A stretch of DNA of 41,412 nucleotides. Origin: Candidatus Pelagibacter sp. GTDB taxonomy: Bacteria > Pseudomonadota > Alphaproteobacteria > Pelagibacterales > Pelagibacteraceae. The DNA lies in assembly GCA_028226735.1 (NCBI GenBank), contig JAOIYV010000006.1:1-41412 (forward strand). The letters run 5' to 3'. Made by a program: the position numbers and the translations under genes. Below are positions 26,038 to 35,438 of this stretch, piece after piece. The notes beneath the pieces are model-generated. The model was not told where the DNA came from, searched no databases, and worked only from the letters and a program-made list of their open reading frames with translations. Within the stretch, counting starts at the first letter, position 1, and every line of letters begins with the position of its first letter.

Positions 26038-26478
26038 GTGAATAAAATTGTCGATAAACCTTATGTTATTTATCTTGCTGAACTAATTTATAAAAATATA
26101 ACTAATATTAAAAAAGATAATCCAGATATTTCAAATATCGATGCTATTGAGAGATTTATAGGAACTGAAACTTATGAAAATATAAGCAGTGGTAAGTTTC
26201 ATGATATTTGGTTTGCTGATTTAAAAAAAAATAACTTTATAGATAATCAATCTGGCAAAAAAATTCCTGAAGAAACTATTAGACTTTTGAAAATTCAAAA
26301 AGATGTGACCATCAAACAACTAATCAAATATCCAGAACTATATTATGCAAAAAGCTCTTTTCCTCTAGAAATTTCTCAACGTGCTTTTAATTATCTTTGG
26401 CGGGTATGTGAAAGTTATGAGCTTTGGTGTAAAGAAACCAACCAGTCTAATTTGCTAGTATTGAAAATTACTGATTAG
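26038..26478 (+). CDS. Hypothetical protein, GTG start
   Basis: A 146-residue protein I do not recognise. The GTG start is 4 bp after the racemase stop; no ATG is available early in this frame, and the closeness to the upstream gene suggests translational coupling. The protein is soluble in appearance, rich in Lys, Ile and Asn, with likely helices and aromatic clusters such as FNYLWRVCESYELWC near the C-terminus. No signal peptide, membrane segment or catalytic motif is visible. The last 11 bp overlap the convergent lipoprotein gene. Confidence 0.75.
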   Translation: MNKIVDKPYVIYLAELIYKNITNIKKDNPDISNIDAIERFIGTETYENISSGKFHDIWFADLKKNNFIDNQSGKKIPEETIRLLKIQKDVTIKQLIKYPELYYAKSSFPLEISQRAFNYLWRVCESYELWCKETNQSNLLVLKITD

Positions 26479-26758
26479 AAAGATTTAATTTTTTTCTAGT
26501 TTCATTAATCCTATTTTTTACCATCTTCTCAAACTCTGAATCATCATTTTTGAGTGTAAGTAGATTTTTAATATTTTCTCCTGTTGATTTTCCCGTTAGG
26601 CTAGTAATTGCTTGGTTAGAACTATAAGTTAACCCAGCTTGGTATAAATTTCCAGTAGTTCCAAAAGTGTAGGCTGGACCTAGAAGAGCTGTGTTCTGGG
26701 CACACCCATTCAATAAACCTATTAAAAAAATTACTGTAGCTATTTTTTTTAGTATCAT
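26468..26758 (-). CDS. Small putative lipoprotein
   Basis: A 96-residue protein with a lipoprotein signal: basic residues MILKK, a hydrophobic core, and the lipobox LNGC with the cysteine at residue 19. After processing about 77 residues remain, beginning CAQNTALLGPAYTFGTTGN. The mature part is Gly/Thr/Ser-rich at first and ends in a charged helix. It should be anchored in the inner or outer membrane. The function is unknown. An AGGGA Shine-Dalgarno sequence precedes the ATG. It overlaps the hypothetical gene tail to tail by 11 bp and has its own 110-bp upstream region. Confidence 0.82.
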   Translation of the reverse strand: MILKKIATVIFLIGLLNGCAQNTALLGPAYTFGTTGNLYQAGLTYSSNQAITSLTGKSTGENIKNLLTLKNDDSEFEKMVKNRINETRKKLNLSNQ

Positions 26759-26868
26759 TAATCCCTTTTATAATTTTATGCATTTTTACATACAACTCAA
26801 GATCGAATATATCCAGTTTGGGCGTAAAAAGACTAATATTGACGTAAAATTTAACCTATAAAACAGAA

Positions 26869-27726
26869 ATGATTAAAATTTTTCCTTTTTTATTTATTAT
26901 TTTATGGTCTTCAGCATTTGTCACAACTAAGCCTATAATAGACAATAGCGACCCATTTTCTGCTCTAGCTTTTAGATTTTTCTTTGTTGCTTTAGGTTTT
27001 TTTATATTTGCAGTTTTTACAAAACAAAAAATTTTAACCAATAAAAAAGATTTGCTACAATCTATTATTAGTGGAGTTTTATTTCACGGTATTTATCTAG
27101 GTGGAGTTTTTTATTCAGTTTCAATTGGAATGCCCACTGGAATTACAGCATTAATTGTAACTCTTCAGCCAATTTTAACAAACGCATTAGCAGGTAAATT
27201 TTTAAATGAAAATGTTACTATTAAACAATGGATTGGTGTAGCCCTTGGGTTTATGGGAGCTACATTAGTGTTAGGGTTTGATATAGGGACAAGCCTTCCA
27301 TTAATTGGTGTTTTTTCATCTTTTGTAGCTTTATTAGCTATTACAAGTTCTACTTTATTTCAAAAGAAAATAGGTAATAACTTATCTTTGTCAGTAAGTA
27401 ATATGTATCAAGCTGTTGGAGGTTGTTTTTTTCATATTTTGATTGTTGTTTGTTTTACTGATTTTTATATTAATCTTAATTTAACTTTCATATTAGCAAT
27501 GAGTCATCAAGTAATTCTAGTTTCTTTTGGTGCTTTTACAATTCTAATGTTTTTAATAAAAAATAACTCAGCAAGCAAAACTGTTTCAGTATTTTTTTTA
27601 ATACCACCAACTACTGCTATAATTGCTTGGTTATTTTTGGACGAAATTTTAAATAAATCAGACTTAATTGGTTTTTTTATAGCTACCGTTGGTGTTTATA
27701 TTGCTACGAGGAGAAATAAAATTTAA
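26869..27726 (+). CDS. EamA/DMT family transporter
   Basis: A 285-residue membrane protein with about ten hydrophobic helices in two EamA repeats. The first helix holds LFIILWSSAFVTTKPIID, and the second repeat shows VALLAITSSTLFQKKIG and IPPTTAIIAWLFLDE. It is a second, separate member of the drug/metabolite transporter superfamily, clearly different from the one at 12421. The substrate is unknown. Its stop shares TTAA with the convergent soxG. Its upstream region contains a direct repeat of CGTAAAA at about 26823 and 26842. Confidence 0.87.
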   Translation: MIKIFPFLFIILWSSAFVTTKPIIDNSDPFSALAFRFFFVALGFFIFAVFTKQKILTNKKDLLQSIISGVLFHGIYLGGVFYSVSIGMPTGITALIVTLQPILTNALAGKFLNENVTIKQWIGVALGFMGATLVLGFDIGTSLPLIGVFSSFVALLAITSSTLFQKKIGNNLSLSVSNMYQAVGGCFFHILIVVCFTDFYINLNLTFILAMSHQVILVSFGAFTILMFLIKNNSASKTVSVFFLIPPTTAIIAWLFLDEILNKSDLIGFFIATVGVYIATRRNKI

Positions 27727-28310
27727 ATATTTTTATAACCAAACTCCAAACATGAGTCGGTAATTGAATTATATAAAGATTCTCCAAAACTTCTTAAAGT
27801 AAATATTCTGACTTGATTAGGGTTATCTTTAATCATGTCAATAGTTACTGTCATTCCATTGAAAGTTGAGTTTATGCAATTATTGATATGTAGTTCGTTA
27901 AAATTATAAGGACATCCTTTTTTTAACACTTCTTTTAAATCTTTACCTTCTAATTCAATTATTGCTTTTGAGTGAGATAGGTCAGTATTAGCAAAATTTT
28001 TTTCATCAAATTTTTCTAAAACTTCTTTCATAAGTTCTTTTTTTGAAGATACTAAAAGCCAATTATTAGGTCCGTTCCAAAGAATTCGGGTATCAACATT
28101 ACTACTTACACTAAGAGCTTCATTCTTTAAATTAAGGTTATCTATTTTTATGTCTTTAATTGGTATTGAAGAATTTTTGTATTGTACTATTTGAACAATA
28201 AGCAAATCTTTATTTTCAGATATCTTTAATAAATCTTTTTCATCTTTATTTTTGTGATCTCCAAAAAGACCTTTCATATGAATATTCTTTAATGCTGGGA
28301 TTGAAGTCAA
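27723..28310 (-). CDS. soxG: Sarcosine oxidase gamma subunit
   Basis: The gamma subunit of heterotetrameric sarcosine oxidase, 195 residues. It belongs to the T-protein-like fold and forms part of the folate-binding side of the complex. Recognisable segments are ILWNGPNNWLLVSS, DLSHSKAIIELEG and FTLRSFGESLYNSI. The call is supported by position: the start overlaps soxA by 4 bp (ATGA), and the gene is the last of soxB-soxD-soxA-soxG. It ends in TTAA shared with the EamA gene. SoxG is variable in sequence, so context carries part of the confidence. Confidence 0.9.
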   Translation of the reverse strand: MTSIPALKNIHMKGLFGDHKNKDEKDLLKISENKDLLIVQIVQYKNSSIPIKDIKIDNLNLKNEALSVSSNVDTRILWNGPNNWLLVSSKKELMKEVLEKFDEKNFANTDLSHSKAIIELEGKDLKEVLKKGCPYNFNELHINNCINSTFNGMTVTIDMIKDNPNQVRIFTLRSFGESLYNSITDSCLEFGYKNI

Positions 28311-31303
28311 GATCTCACCCTTTCACCTTTTGGATCTACATAATGTGAAGAAACTATTTCGACTGGTATTGTTTTATTTTTCAATGGAGACATCGCAAAC
28401 AATTTTTGACCAATCATATTTTTTCCATCTTGGATAATTGCCAAAGAAAAAGGATTGTCGTATTCAACACTCCAACATGACGCTGAAATATAACCCAATT
28501 TAGGATTTGGTAACTGTGCTTTTGCATCCTTAACCAAATGAGATCCCTCTGGAATACTTGTTTTTTTATCTAGTGGAACAACACCTACAACCTTTTGTCT
28601 ATCTTTTGCCATAAAAGCCTCTCTATTTAGTGATCTTTTTCCAATAAAATCTTTCTTTTTACTTACCAAACCTTCTAAAGAGTTATCATAAGGAATGGTT
28701 CTTCCATCCAATTCAGAACCAGCAACGTGTCCCATTTCAATTCTCAGAGTTGATAATGCCTCTGTTCCATATGGCTGAATTTTAAATTCTTTGCCTATTT
28801 CTATTATTTTTTCCCACATGAAGTTTCCATTATTAGATTCAACATTTACCTCATATGCAAGCTCTCCAGAAAAAGAAATTCTAAAAATTCTTGCCTTAAC
28901 ACCAAACAAGTCTTTTTCAATATAGCCCATGAACGGTAAACCCTCATTTGATACATCAGATTTTGGAAATAACTTTTGCAATAAATCTCTAGATTTAGGT
29001 CCAGCGATAGCCGCTCCTGCCCATTGTTCAGTAGTTGATACTACATTTACATTTAGTTCTGGCCAAACTAATTGTAAATAATACTCTAAATGTGAGAGAA
29101 CATTTGCTGCTTGAGCAGTTGTAGTTGTCATGTGGTAATGATTTTCAGAAATTCTTGTTGTAGTTCCGTCATCCATAACAATTCCATCTTCCCTTAACAT
29201 CACACCATATCTTGCTTTGCCAACTGGCAATTTTAACCAAGCGTTAGTATAAACTCTGTTTAACAATTCTGCTGCATCTGGACCTTTAATATCTATTTTA
29301 CCTAGTGTTGTAACATCACAAACACCAACATTTGATCTTACATTTTTTGCTTCTCTTTTTGAGCCTTCAAATAATGTTTCATTTCCTTGTTTATAATATC
29401 TTGGTCTTAACCATACTCCTGCATCAACAAAAACTGCATTATTTTTTTGATGCCATGAATGCATTGGTGATTTTCTTGTAGGCTTTGAGTGTTTACCAAC
29501 TTCTCGACCAACAATTGCACCAATAGTAACTGGTGTATATGGAGGTCTAAATGTAGTGTGACCAACTGCTGGTACAACTTTGTTTTCAATATTAGACACC
29601 AACTGTAGACCATTAAGGTTACTAGTTTTTCCTTGATCAGTTGCCATACCAAGTGTGGTATATCTCTTAACATGCTCTATTGACCGATAACCTTCTTTTA
29701 AAGCAATCTCAATATCAGAAACAGCAACATCATTTTGAAAATCTAAAAATCTTTTATAATTTTTACCCTTTGGAAGTGGTACACACCAAAATTTATCATG
29801 TTGAGCTGATTTTTTTTCAATTACATTTGGAAAGGAAACTTTGTTGTCGTTGTTGGTGATTTTTTTTGATAACTTATGACCAGTTTCAAATGAGCTTTTT
29901 AAAGTTTCGTTTAAAGTATAAACACCATTTGCAGCACCTAATGTTTTTTCATTTTGTTTTGATATGCCAGGTACAAATGCATCTATCTTATCATTATATT
30001 GGGTTTTATTACCTGATTGTGACGCTAAGTGAATAGTAGGTGTCCAAAAACCAGAAACACAAATACAATCACATTTTATATTTTCTATAGGTCCAAGTTG
30101 TGTCTTATCTTCAGATATTTTTGCTACATCAGCAGACTTTACTTTCTTGTAACCTTGAGCAGCAACAACTACGTAAGAATTTTTAATATTAATTCCTAAA
30201 TTTTTTGCTTCATCAATAATTTCAGACTGTGGATTTTTTCTTGTATCTAAAATTATTGGATCAACATCATTTTTTTTAAATTCAATTGCAGTTTCATAGC
30301 CACTATCATTATTTGTAAAAATAAGAGGATTTTTTCCAACTAAAACGCCGTAAACTTTTAAATATTCCTTCGCCGCAGATGAAAGTATTACTCCGGGCGT
30401 ATCATTGTTTCCAAAAACAAGAGGTCTTTCAATTGATCCTGAAGAAATTAAAACTTCTTTAGCTCTAATATACCAAAGTCTTTGTTTTGGATGAAATTTT
30501 TTTGTTTTAGGTAAATGATCACTTATTCTTTCAGACATTACCAGCATGTTATGATCATAATAGCCAAAAACTTGTGACCTATTTCTAACTACCACATTTG
30601 GCATTTCTTTAAGTTCAGAAATTATTCCATCGGCCCATTCTTTGCCCGATTGATTTCCTATATTTACATCACTAGTTAATAATGTTCCTCCATACCTAGC
30701 TTTATCTTCAGCTAAGATCACTCTTGCTCCGTTTTTTGCAGCAGCGTATGCACTTGCTAGACCTGATGGTCCTGAACCTGCAATTAATAAATCACAATAT
30801 TCGTATTTATGTTCATATCTTTCCTTGTCATGTTTTGTGGATGCAACACCAAGGCCTGCTGCTTTTCTAATAAAAGGCTCATAAACTTTGTACCAAAAAC
30901 TTTTTGGCCACATAAAAGTTTTGTAATAAAATCCTGCTGGAAGAAACATTTTTAGAAAATTATTTATAGCTCCTATATCAAAATTAACACTAGGCCAACA
31001 GTTAACACTTGTTGCTTGTAGTCCCTCAAATAGCTCTTGTTCTGTAGCTTTAACATTGGGCTCGGTTTCACCATTTCTATATAATTGAATAATAGCATAA
31101 GGCTCATCAACCCCTGCTCCAAAAAATCCTCTAGGTCTATGATATTTAAAACTTCTTCCAATTAAATGAACTCCATTTGCAATTAAAGCTGAAGCAAGCG
31201 TATCTCCTTCATAGCCATAATAAGTATCGCCATTAAATTTAAATGAAAGTTTTTTATCTCTATTTATTAAACCCACATTTTCTAATCTAAAGCTTTGAAT
31301 CAT
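28307..31303 (-). CDS. soxA: Sarcosine oxidase alpha subunit
   Basis: The large alpha subunit, 998 residues. It combines an N-terminal Fer2-like domain without the cysteine cluster (about 1-100), an FAD/NAD-binding domain with GSGPSG at 176-181, and a C-terminal folate-binding aminomethyltransferase-like domain (about 610-998) that accepts the C1 unit from sarcosine as 5,10-methylene-THF. The domain order is that of known SoxA. It makes glycine, hydrogen peroxide and methylene-THF with SoxB, SoxD and SoxG. It begins directly after soxD. The final region contains GRTIPYDNSLEGLV and AYEVNVESNNGNFMWEK, typical of the T-protein fold. Confidence 0.96.
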   Translation of the reverse strand: MIQSFRLENVGLINRDKKLSFKFNGDTYYGYEGDTLASALIANGVHLIGRSFKYHRPRGFFGAGVDEPYAIIQLYRNGETEPNVKATEQELFEGLQATSVNCWPSVNFDIGAINNFLKMFLPAGFYYKTFMWPKSFWYKVYEPFIRKAAGLGVASTKHDKERYEHKYEYCDLLIAGSGPSGLASAYAAAKNGARVILAEDKARYGGTLLTSDVNIGNQSGKEWADGIISELKEMPNVVVRNRSQVFGYYDHNMLVMSERISDHLPKTKKFHPKQRLWYIRAKEVLISSGSIERPLVFGNNDTPGVILSSAAKEYLKVYGVLVGKNPLIFTNNDSGYETAIEFKKNDVDPIILDTRKNPQSEIIDEAKNLGINIKNSYVVVAAQGYKKVKSADVAKISEDKTQLGPIENIKCDCICVSGFWTPTIHLASQSGNKTQYNDKIDAFVPGISKQNEKTLGAANGVYTLNETLKSSFETGHKLSKKITNNDNKVSFPNVIEKKSAQHDKFWCVPLPKGKNYKRFLDFQNDVAVSDIEIALKEGYRSIEHVKRYTTLGMATDQGKTSNLNGLQLVSNIENKVVPAVGHTTFRPPYTPVTIGAIVGREVGKHSKPTRKSPMHSWHQKNNAVFVDAGVWLRPRYYKQGNETLFEGSKREAKNVRSNVGVCDVTTLGKIDIKGPDAAELLNRVYTNAWLKLPVGKARYGVMLREDGIVMDDGTTTRISENHYHMTTTTAQAANVLSHLEYYLQLVWPELNVNVVSTTEQWAGAAIAGPKSRDLLQKLFPKSDVSNEGLPFMGYIEKDLFGVKARIFRISFSGELAYEVNVESNNGNFMWEKIIEIGKEFKIQPYGTEALSTLRIEMGHVAGSELDGRTIPYDNSLEGLVSKKKDFIGKRSLNREAFMAKDRQKVVGVVPLDKKTSIPEGSHLVKDAKAQLPNPKLGYISASCWSVEYDNPFSLAIIQDGKNMIGQKLFAMSPLKNKTIPVEIVSSHYVDPKGERVRS

Positions 31304-31573
31304 TTAAGAATTACCCTCGTTAGCTTTCATTGTTTTAAAAATTTCATGTGTTGCAGTATCTCTCTCGACCTTTATCCATTGGCGGCAACCTGATAAATGT
31401 TGCCACAGCTCTAAATGTTTTCCTCTTAAACTTTTTCTATTGTAAACAAAGTTATCCCATTCCTGGTCAGAGACTTCACTATTAAGCTCTGGTCTTTTAA
31501 TAGTTGCATCACCTCCATAAGAAAATTCATTTTGTGATCTCATTCCACAATGTGGACATTTAATGTGTAGCAT
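31304..31573 (-). CDS. soxD: Sarcosine oxidase delta subunit
   Basis: The 89-residue delta subunit of heterotetrameric sarcosine oxidase. It binds zinc; the ligands visible here are C6 and C9 in IKCPHCGMR, and H59 and C63 in LWQHLSGCRQW. The pattern Y-x-R-x-N/S-x-x-G-x-x-x-E-x-W-x-H is typical of SoxD. It is placed between soxB and soxA with no gap on either side. Confidence 0.95.
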   Translation of the reverse strand: MLHIKCPHCGMRSQNEFSYGGDATIKRPELNSEVSDQEWDNFVYNRKSLRGKHLELWQHLSGCRQWIKVERDTATHEIFKTMKANEGNS

Positions 31574-32833
31574 TTATGAAATCCAAGTTTTTGTTCCAAG
31601 TCCTTTTTCATCTAGTAAGTGACCCGTGTTAAATCTATTTAAACTATATCCTGCATTTAATTTATGGACTTTATCTTGTGCAATTGTATGTGCAAATGTC
31701 CATCCTGATGCTGGAGTTGCTTTAAATCCACCATAACACCATCCACAATTTAAATACAATCCTTCGATATGTGTTTTGTCAATAATAGGTGAACCATCCA
31801 TAGACATATCCATTATTCCACCCCAGGTTCTTAACATTTTTAATTTGCTTAAAAAAGGCATCATAGCAATTCCTTCAGTTAAAACATGCTGTAAGGTTGG
31901 TAGGTTTCCTCTTTGAGCATAGCTATTGTATCCATCTAAATCTCCACCCATTACCATTTCACCTTTATCAGATTGACTAATATAAAAATGTCCTGCGCCA
32001 AAAGTTACAACTCTATCTAAAACAGGTTTTACTGGTTCTGAAACACATGCCTGAAGAAGATGGGTTTCTACTGGTAAAGTCATATTTAATTTTTCAGCTA
32101 AAATATTTGTGCTACCTGCAACACACAAACCTATCTTTTTAACTTTAATATCACCCCTCGAAGTTCTAACTCCATTAATTTTTCCACCAGAAATATCAAA
32201 ACCAGTTACTTCACAATTTTGGATTATATCAACACCCATTGAGTCTGCTTGTCGTGCATACCCCCAAGCTACAGCATCATGTCTAGCTGTTCCGGCACTT
32301 GGCTGCATTAAACCTCCAAAGATGGGAAATCTTACATTTTCTGAAAAATCTGCCATTGGTATAATTTCTCTTACTTGTTCTCGGTTTAATAGAACTGCAT
32401 CAATACCATTTAAACGCATGGAATTTCCTCTTCTCGCATAAACATTCATTTGAGCATCAGAATGTGCTAAGTTAATAATCCCTCTAGGAGAAAACATAAC
32501 ATTATAATTTAAATCTTGGCTCATCTTTCTCCATAGATCCATTCCAAACTCACTAAATAATGCATTATCGTCATGCATATAGTTTGATCTTATAATAGTA
32601 GTATTTCTTCCAACATTTCCACCACCTATCCAGCCCTTCTCAATAATTGCGACATTAGTAATATTGTGTTCTTTTGCCAGATAGTATGCGGTAGCTAGAC
32701 CATGACCGCCACCACCGATAATAACAACCTCATATTCTTTTTTTGGTGTAGGATCTTTCCATGCTAAATCCCAGTTCTGATGACCAGAAAATGCATTTTT
32801 TATCAGATTAAATATGGAATATTTTTGCATCAT
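31574..32833 (-). CDS. soxB: Sarcosine oxidase beta subunit
   Basis: The beta subunit, 419 residues, where sarcosine is oxidised. It has the FAD-binding motif VIIGGGGHGLATAYYLA (about 37-53) of the DAO family. H185 in AGTARHDAVAW corresponds in position to the histidine that carries the covalent FMN in studied enzymes. Two ATG codons open the frame; the shorter start would differ by a single residue. It is the first gene of the sox operon, with a 125-bp AT-rich region shared with divergent fhs. The C-terminal CGWCYGGFKATPASG is also characteristic. Confidence 0.95.
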   Translation of the reverse strand: MMQKYSIFNLIKNAFSGHQNWDLAWKDPTPKKEYEVVIIGGGGHGLATAYYLAKEHNITNVAIIEKGWIGGGNVGRNTTIIRSNYMHDDNALFSEFGMDLWRKMSQDLNYNVMFSPRGIINLAHSDAQMNVYARRGNSMRLNGIDAVLLNREQVREIIPMADFSENVRFPIFGGLMQPSAGTARHDAVAWGYARQADSMGVDIIQNCEVTGFDISGGKINGVRTSRGDIKVKKIGLCVAGSTNILAEKLNMTLPVETHLLQACVSEPVKPVLDRVVTFGAGHFYISQSDKGEMVMGGDLDGYNSYAQRGNLPTLQHVLTEGIAMMPFLSKLKMLRTWGGIMDMSMDGSPIIDKTHIEGLYLNCGWCYGGFKATPASGWTFAHTIAQDKVHKLNAGYSLNRFNTGHLLDEKGLGTKTWIS

Positions 32834-32958
32834 TTAATTTTATATTAAAGAATATAAATAGTTATTATTATTTTTATATATAATTTATATAAGTTTCAAA
32901 AATAGATAAAAGAGGATACTAATTCTCCAAGAATAATTAAATTTTATAGGAGTTTAAA

Positions 32959-34644
32959 ATGAGTAAATTTAAAACAGATATTCAAATTGCAAGAGAAGCA
33001 AAAATGCAACCTATAAATGATATTTTAGCAAAAATAAATGTTCCAAATGAAAGCTCAGCTTTCAGTCCAATGGGCCGACATATAGCAAAAATCAACTTAG
33101 AATATTTAGATACTTTAAAAGATAAACCAGATGGTAAATTAATTTTAGTAACTGCTATCACGCCTACTCCAGCAGGTGAAGGTAAAACCACAACATCTGT
33201 TGGTTTAAACGATGGATTAAATAATATTGGAAAAAAATCGATTGTTTGCTTAAGAGAACCAAGTCTTGGTCCTTCCTTTGGAATGAAAGGTGGTGCAGCC
33301 GGAGGTGGTTATGCTCAAGTTGTTCCTATGGAACAAATCAATTTACATTTTACTGGAGACTTTCATGCAATAACTTCGGCTCATAATTTATTGTCGGCTT
33401 TAATTGATAATCATATTTATTGGGGTAACAAATTAGATATAGACGTTAGAAGGGTTGTGTGGAAAAGAGTAATGGACATGAATGATCGTTCTTTAAGATC
33501 TATAAATATAAATTTAGGTGGTGTTGCTAATGGTTTTCCTAGAGAAGATGGTTTTGATATAACTGTAGCTTCTGAAATCATGGCAATCTTCTGTTTGTCT
33601 AATGATTTAGAAGATCTAGAAAAAAGAATAGGAAATATTACAATAGCCTACACTAGAGAGAAGAAACCTGTTTACGCAAAAGATCTAAAAGCTCAAGGTC
33701 CAATGACTGTTTTGTTAAAAGATGCAATTAGACCAAATGTTACTCAGACTTTAGAAAATAATCCTGCTATTATTCATGGTGGCCCATTTGCGAACATTGC
33801 TCATGGTTGTAATTCTGTAATTGCAACTAAGACCGGATTAAAGCTTGCTGACTATGTTGTAACAGAAGCAGGATTTGGTGCTGATTTAGGTGCTGAAAAA
33901 TTTCTTGATATTAAGTGTAGAAAATCAGATTTAAAACCAAGTTGTGTCGTAATTGTTGCAACTATTAGGGCATTAAAAATGCATGGTGGTGTAGCAAAAG
34001 ATGATCTTAAAACAGAAAATGTAGATGCATTAAAAAAAGGTTTAATTAATCTTGAAAGGCACATTGAGAACGTCAAAAAATTTAACTTACCTGTTGCGGT
34101 TGCTGTTAACCATTTTATTAAAGATACAGATAATGAGGTAAAAGCTTTAATTGAATTTTGCAATAAAATTGGTGTTAAAGCCAGTCTTTGTACGCATTGG
34201 GCAAATGGTGGTAAAGGAACAAAAGAGTTAGCAAGTAATGTTGCTGAACTATGTGAAAAAAATGAGAATAAATTTAAATTTTTATATGAAAGCAAAACTC
34301 CTCTTTTTAAAAAAATAGAAACAATTGCAAAAGAAATTTATAGAGCTGATGAGGTTATTGCTGATACTAAAATCAGAGATCAATTAAAAAATTTTGAAGA
34401 CGCTGGTTATGGCGATTTTCCTATTTGTATTGCTAAAACTCAATATAGTTTTTCAACAGATCCAAGTTTAAAAGGTGCGCCAACCGGTCATGCTTTACCA
34501 ATTAGAGAAATTAAACTTTCTTCTGGGGCAGAGTTTATCGTCGTTATTTGTGGAGCTGTTATGACCATGCCTGGATTACCAAGAATTCCAGCTGCGGACT
34601 CAATTAAATTAAATAAAAATGGTGAAATTGAAGGTCTGTTTTAG
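32959..34644 (+). CDS. fhs: Formate-tetrahydrofolate ligase
   Basis: Joins formate and tetrahydrofolate using ATP to make 10-formyl-THF, or runs in reverse to release formate and ATP. At 561 residues it has normal length. The nucleotide-binding signature [16 protein letters not shown] is at about 68-83, followed by [19 protein letters not shown] and the conserved [11 protein letters not shown] clear AGGAG ribosome site lies 8 nt before the ATG. It is divergent from soxB; methylene-THF from sarcosine oxidase could be oxidised to formate through Fhs, yielding ATP, as proposed for SAR11 C1 metabolism. It ends 2 bp before the convergent amidotransferase gene. Confidence 0.97.
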   Translation: MSKFKTDIQIAREAKMQPINDILAKINVPNESSAFSPMGRHIAKINLEYLDTLKDKPDGKLILVTAITPTPAGEGKTTTSVGLNDGLNNIGKKSIVCLREPSLGPSFGMKGGAAGGGYAQVVPMEQINLHFTGDFHAITSAHNLLSALIDNHIYWGNKLDIDVRRVVWKRVMDMNDRSLRSININLGGVANGFPREDGFDITVASEIMAIFCLSNDLEDLEKRIGNITIAYTREKKPVYAKDLKAQGPMTVLLKDAIRPNVTQTLENNPAIIHGGPFANIAHGCNSVIATKTGLKLADYVVTEAGFGADLGAEKFLDIKCRKSDLKPSCVVIVATIRALKMHGGVAKDDLKTENVDALKKGLINLERHIENVKKFNLPVAVAVNHFIKDTDNEVKALIEFCNKIGVKASLCTHWANGGKGTKELASNVAELCEKNENKFKFLYESKTPLFKKIETIAKEIYRADEVIADTKIRDQLKNFEDAGYGDFPICIAKTQYSFSTDPSLKGAPTGHALPIREIKLSSGAEFIVVICGAVMTMPGLPRIPAADSIKLNKNGEIEGLF

Positions 34645-34646
34645 GA

Positions 34647-35438
34647 TTAATTAATTATATTTAGCCAATTTCTTAACTCTAGCATTCTAGAATCCTTTTC
34701 TGAAATCTTAATCTCTTCTTCAATAAATTTGATATGACCATTAATTTCTTCCTCATTCTTAAATCTTTTTCTTTTTTCAATTAAAGCTTCTTTTCTAAAT
34801 TTAATAATATCCACCATTTTGTTATAAGTAATTTCAGGATGATACTGCAGGCCCCAAATTTCACTAATTCCACTTTTAAAATTTAAACCTTGAATTTTAT
34901 TAATTTTATTTGATGCTAAGTGAATTGCGTCCTTAGGGGCGGTCACTACTTCATCAAAATTAAATGCTGGAGTGTTAAATCTATTATTTTTATCTTTATA
35001 AAGTGGGTTTTGTAAACCTTCATTAGTTATCTCAATATCATTTGCTATTCCAATATGGGAACCCTTTACTCCTTTTTTAACTTCACCACCAGCTGCCGTT
35101 ACAGCAACTTGCATTCCCCAACAGATTGCTAATATTTTTTTTACATTCTTAAAACATTCTTTCATAAATGAAATTTGTCTTCTTATTTCGGGAGTGTCAT
35201 TGTAAATATTTAAACTACTACCTCCCCAAATTAAACCATCATAATTTTTTAATTTAGGTACAACATCATTTAAATCTAATTCGAGGCAAGGATTTATTAC
35301 ATCTATCTTTAAATTTTTATTATAGTAGGCAAGGCTTTCTTTTAAGCTCTCTGTATGAGTTGGTATCCCAACATCTTGAAAAATTTTTCCTTCCTCTGGT
35401 GTATTTCCTTCACAGACTAAAATATTTAATTCTTTCAT
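34647..35438 (-). CDS. Class I glutamine amidotransferase-like protein
   Basis: A 263-residue protein with the GATase class I fold: nucleophile C106 in ILAICWGMQ, and the partner residues H200 and E202 in LQYHPEIT. The usual oxyanion glycines (LIWGGSSLN, about 69-77) are also present. It resembles GMP synthase-type amidotransferase domains standing alone, which either deliver ammonia to a partner or hydrolyse gamma-glutamyl compounds. The final 50 residues are charged and helical and not part of the core domain. It overlaps the alcohol dehydrogenase gene by 4 bp, so it belongs to that three-gene operon. The partner is unknown. Confidence 0.85.
   Translation of the reverse strand: MKELNILVCEGNTPEEGKIFQDVGIPTHTESLKESLAYYNKNLKIDVINPCLELDLNDVVPKLKNYDGLIWGGSSLNIYNDTPEIRRQISFMKECFKNVKKILAICWGMQVAVTAAGGEVKKGVKGSHIGIANDIEITNEGLQNPLYKDKNNRFNTPAFNFDEVVTAPKDAIHLASNKINKIQGLNFKSGISEIWGLQYHPEITYNKMVDIIKFRKEALIEKRKRFKNEEEINGHIKFIEEEIKISEKDSRMLELRNWLNIIN

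Noticed and set aside
26759..26868. Promoter TTGACG near TATAAA ahead of the second EamA gene
   Set aside because: The spacing is about 12 bp, too short for a housekeeping promoter.
32834..32958. Glycine or other riboswitch in the fhs-soxB intergenic region
   Set aside because: The region is nearly all A and T and lacks the paired G-rich cores of known riboswitches.
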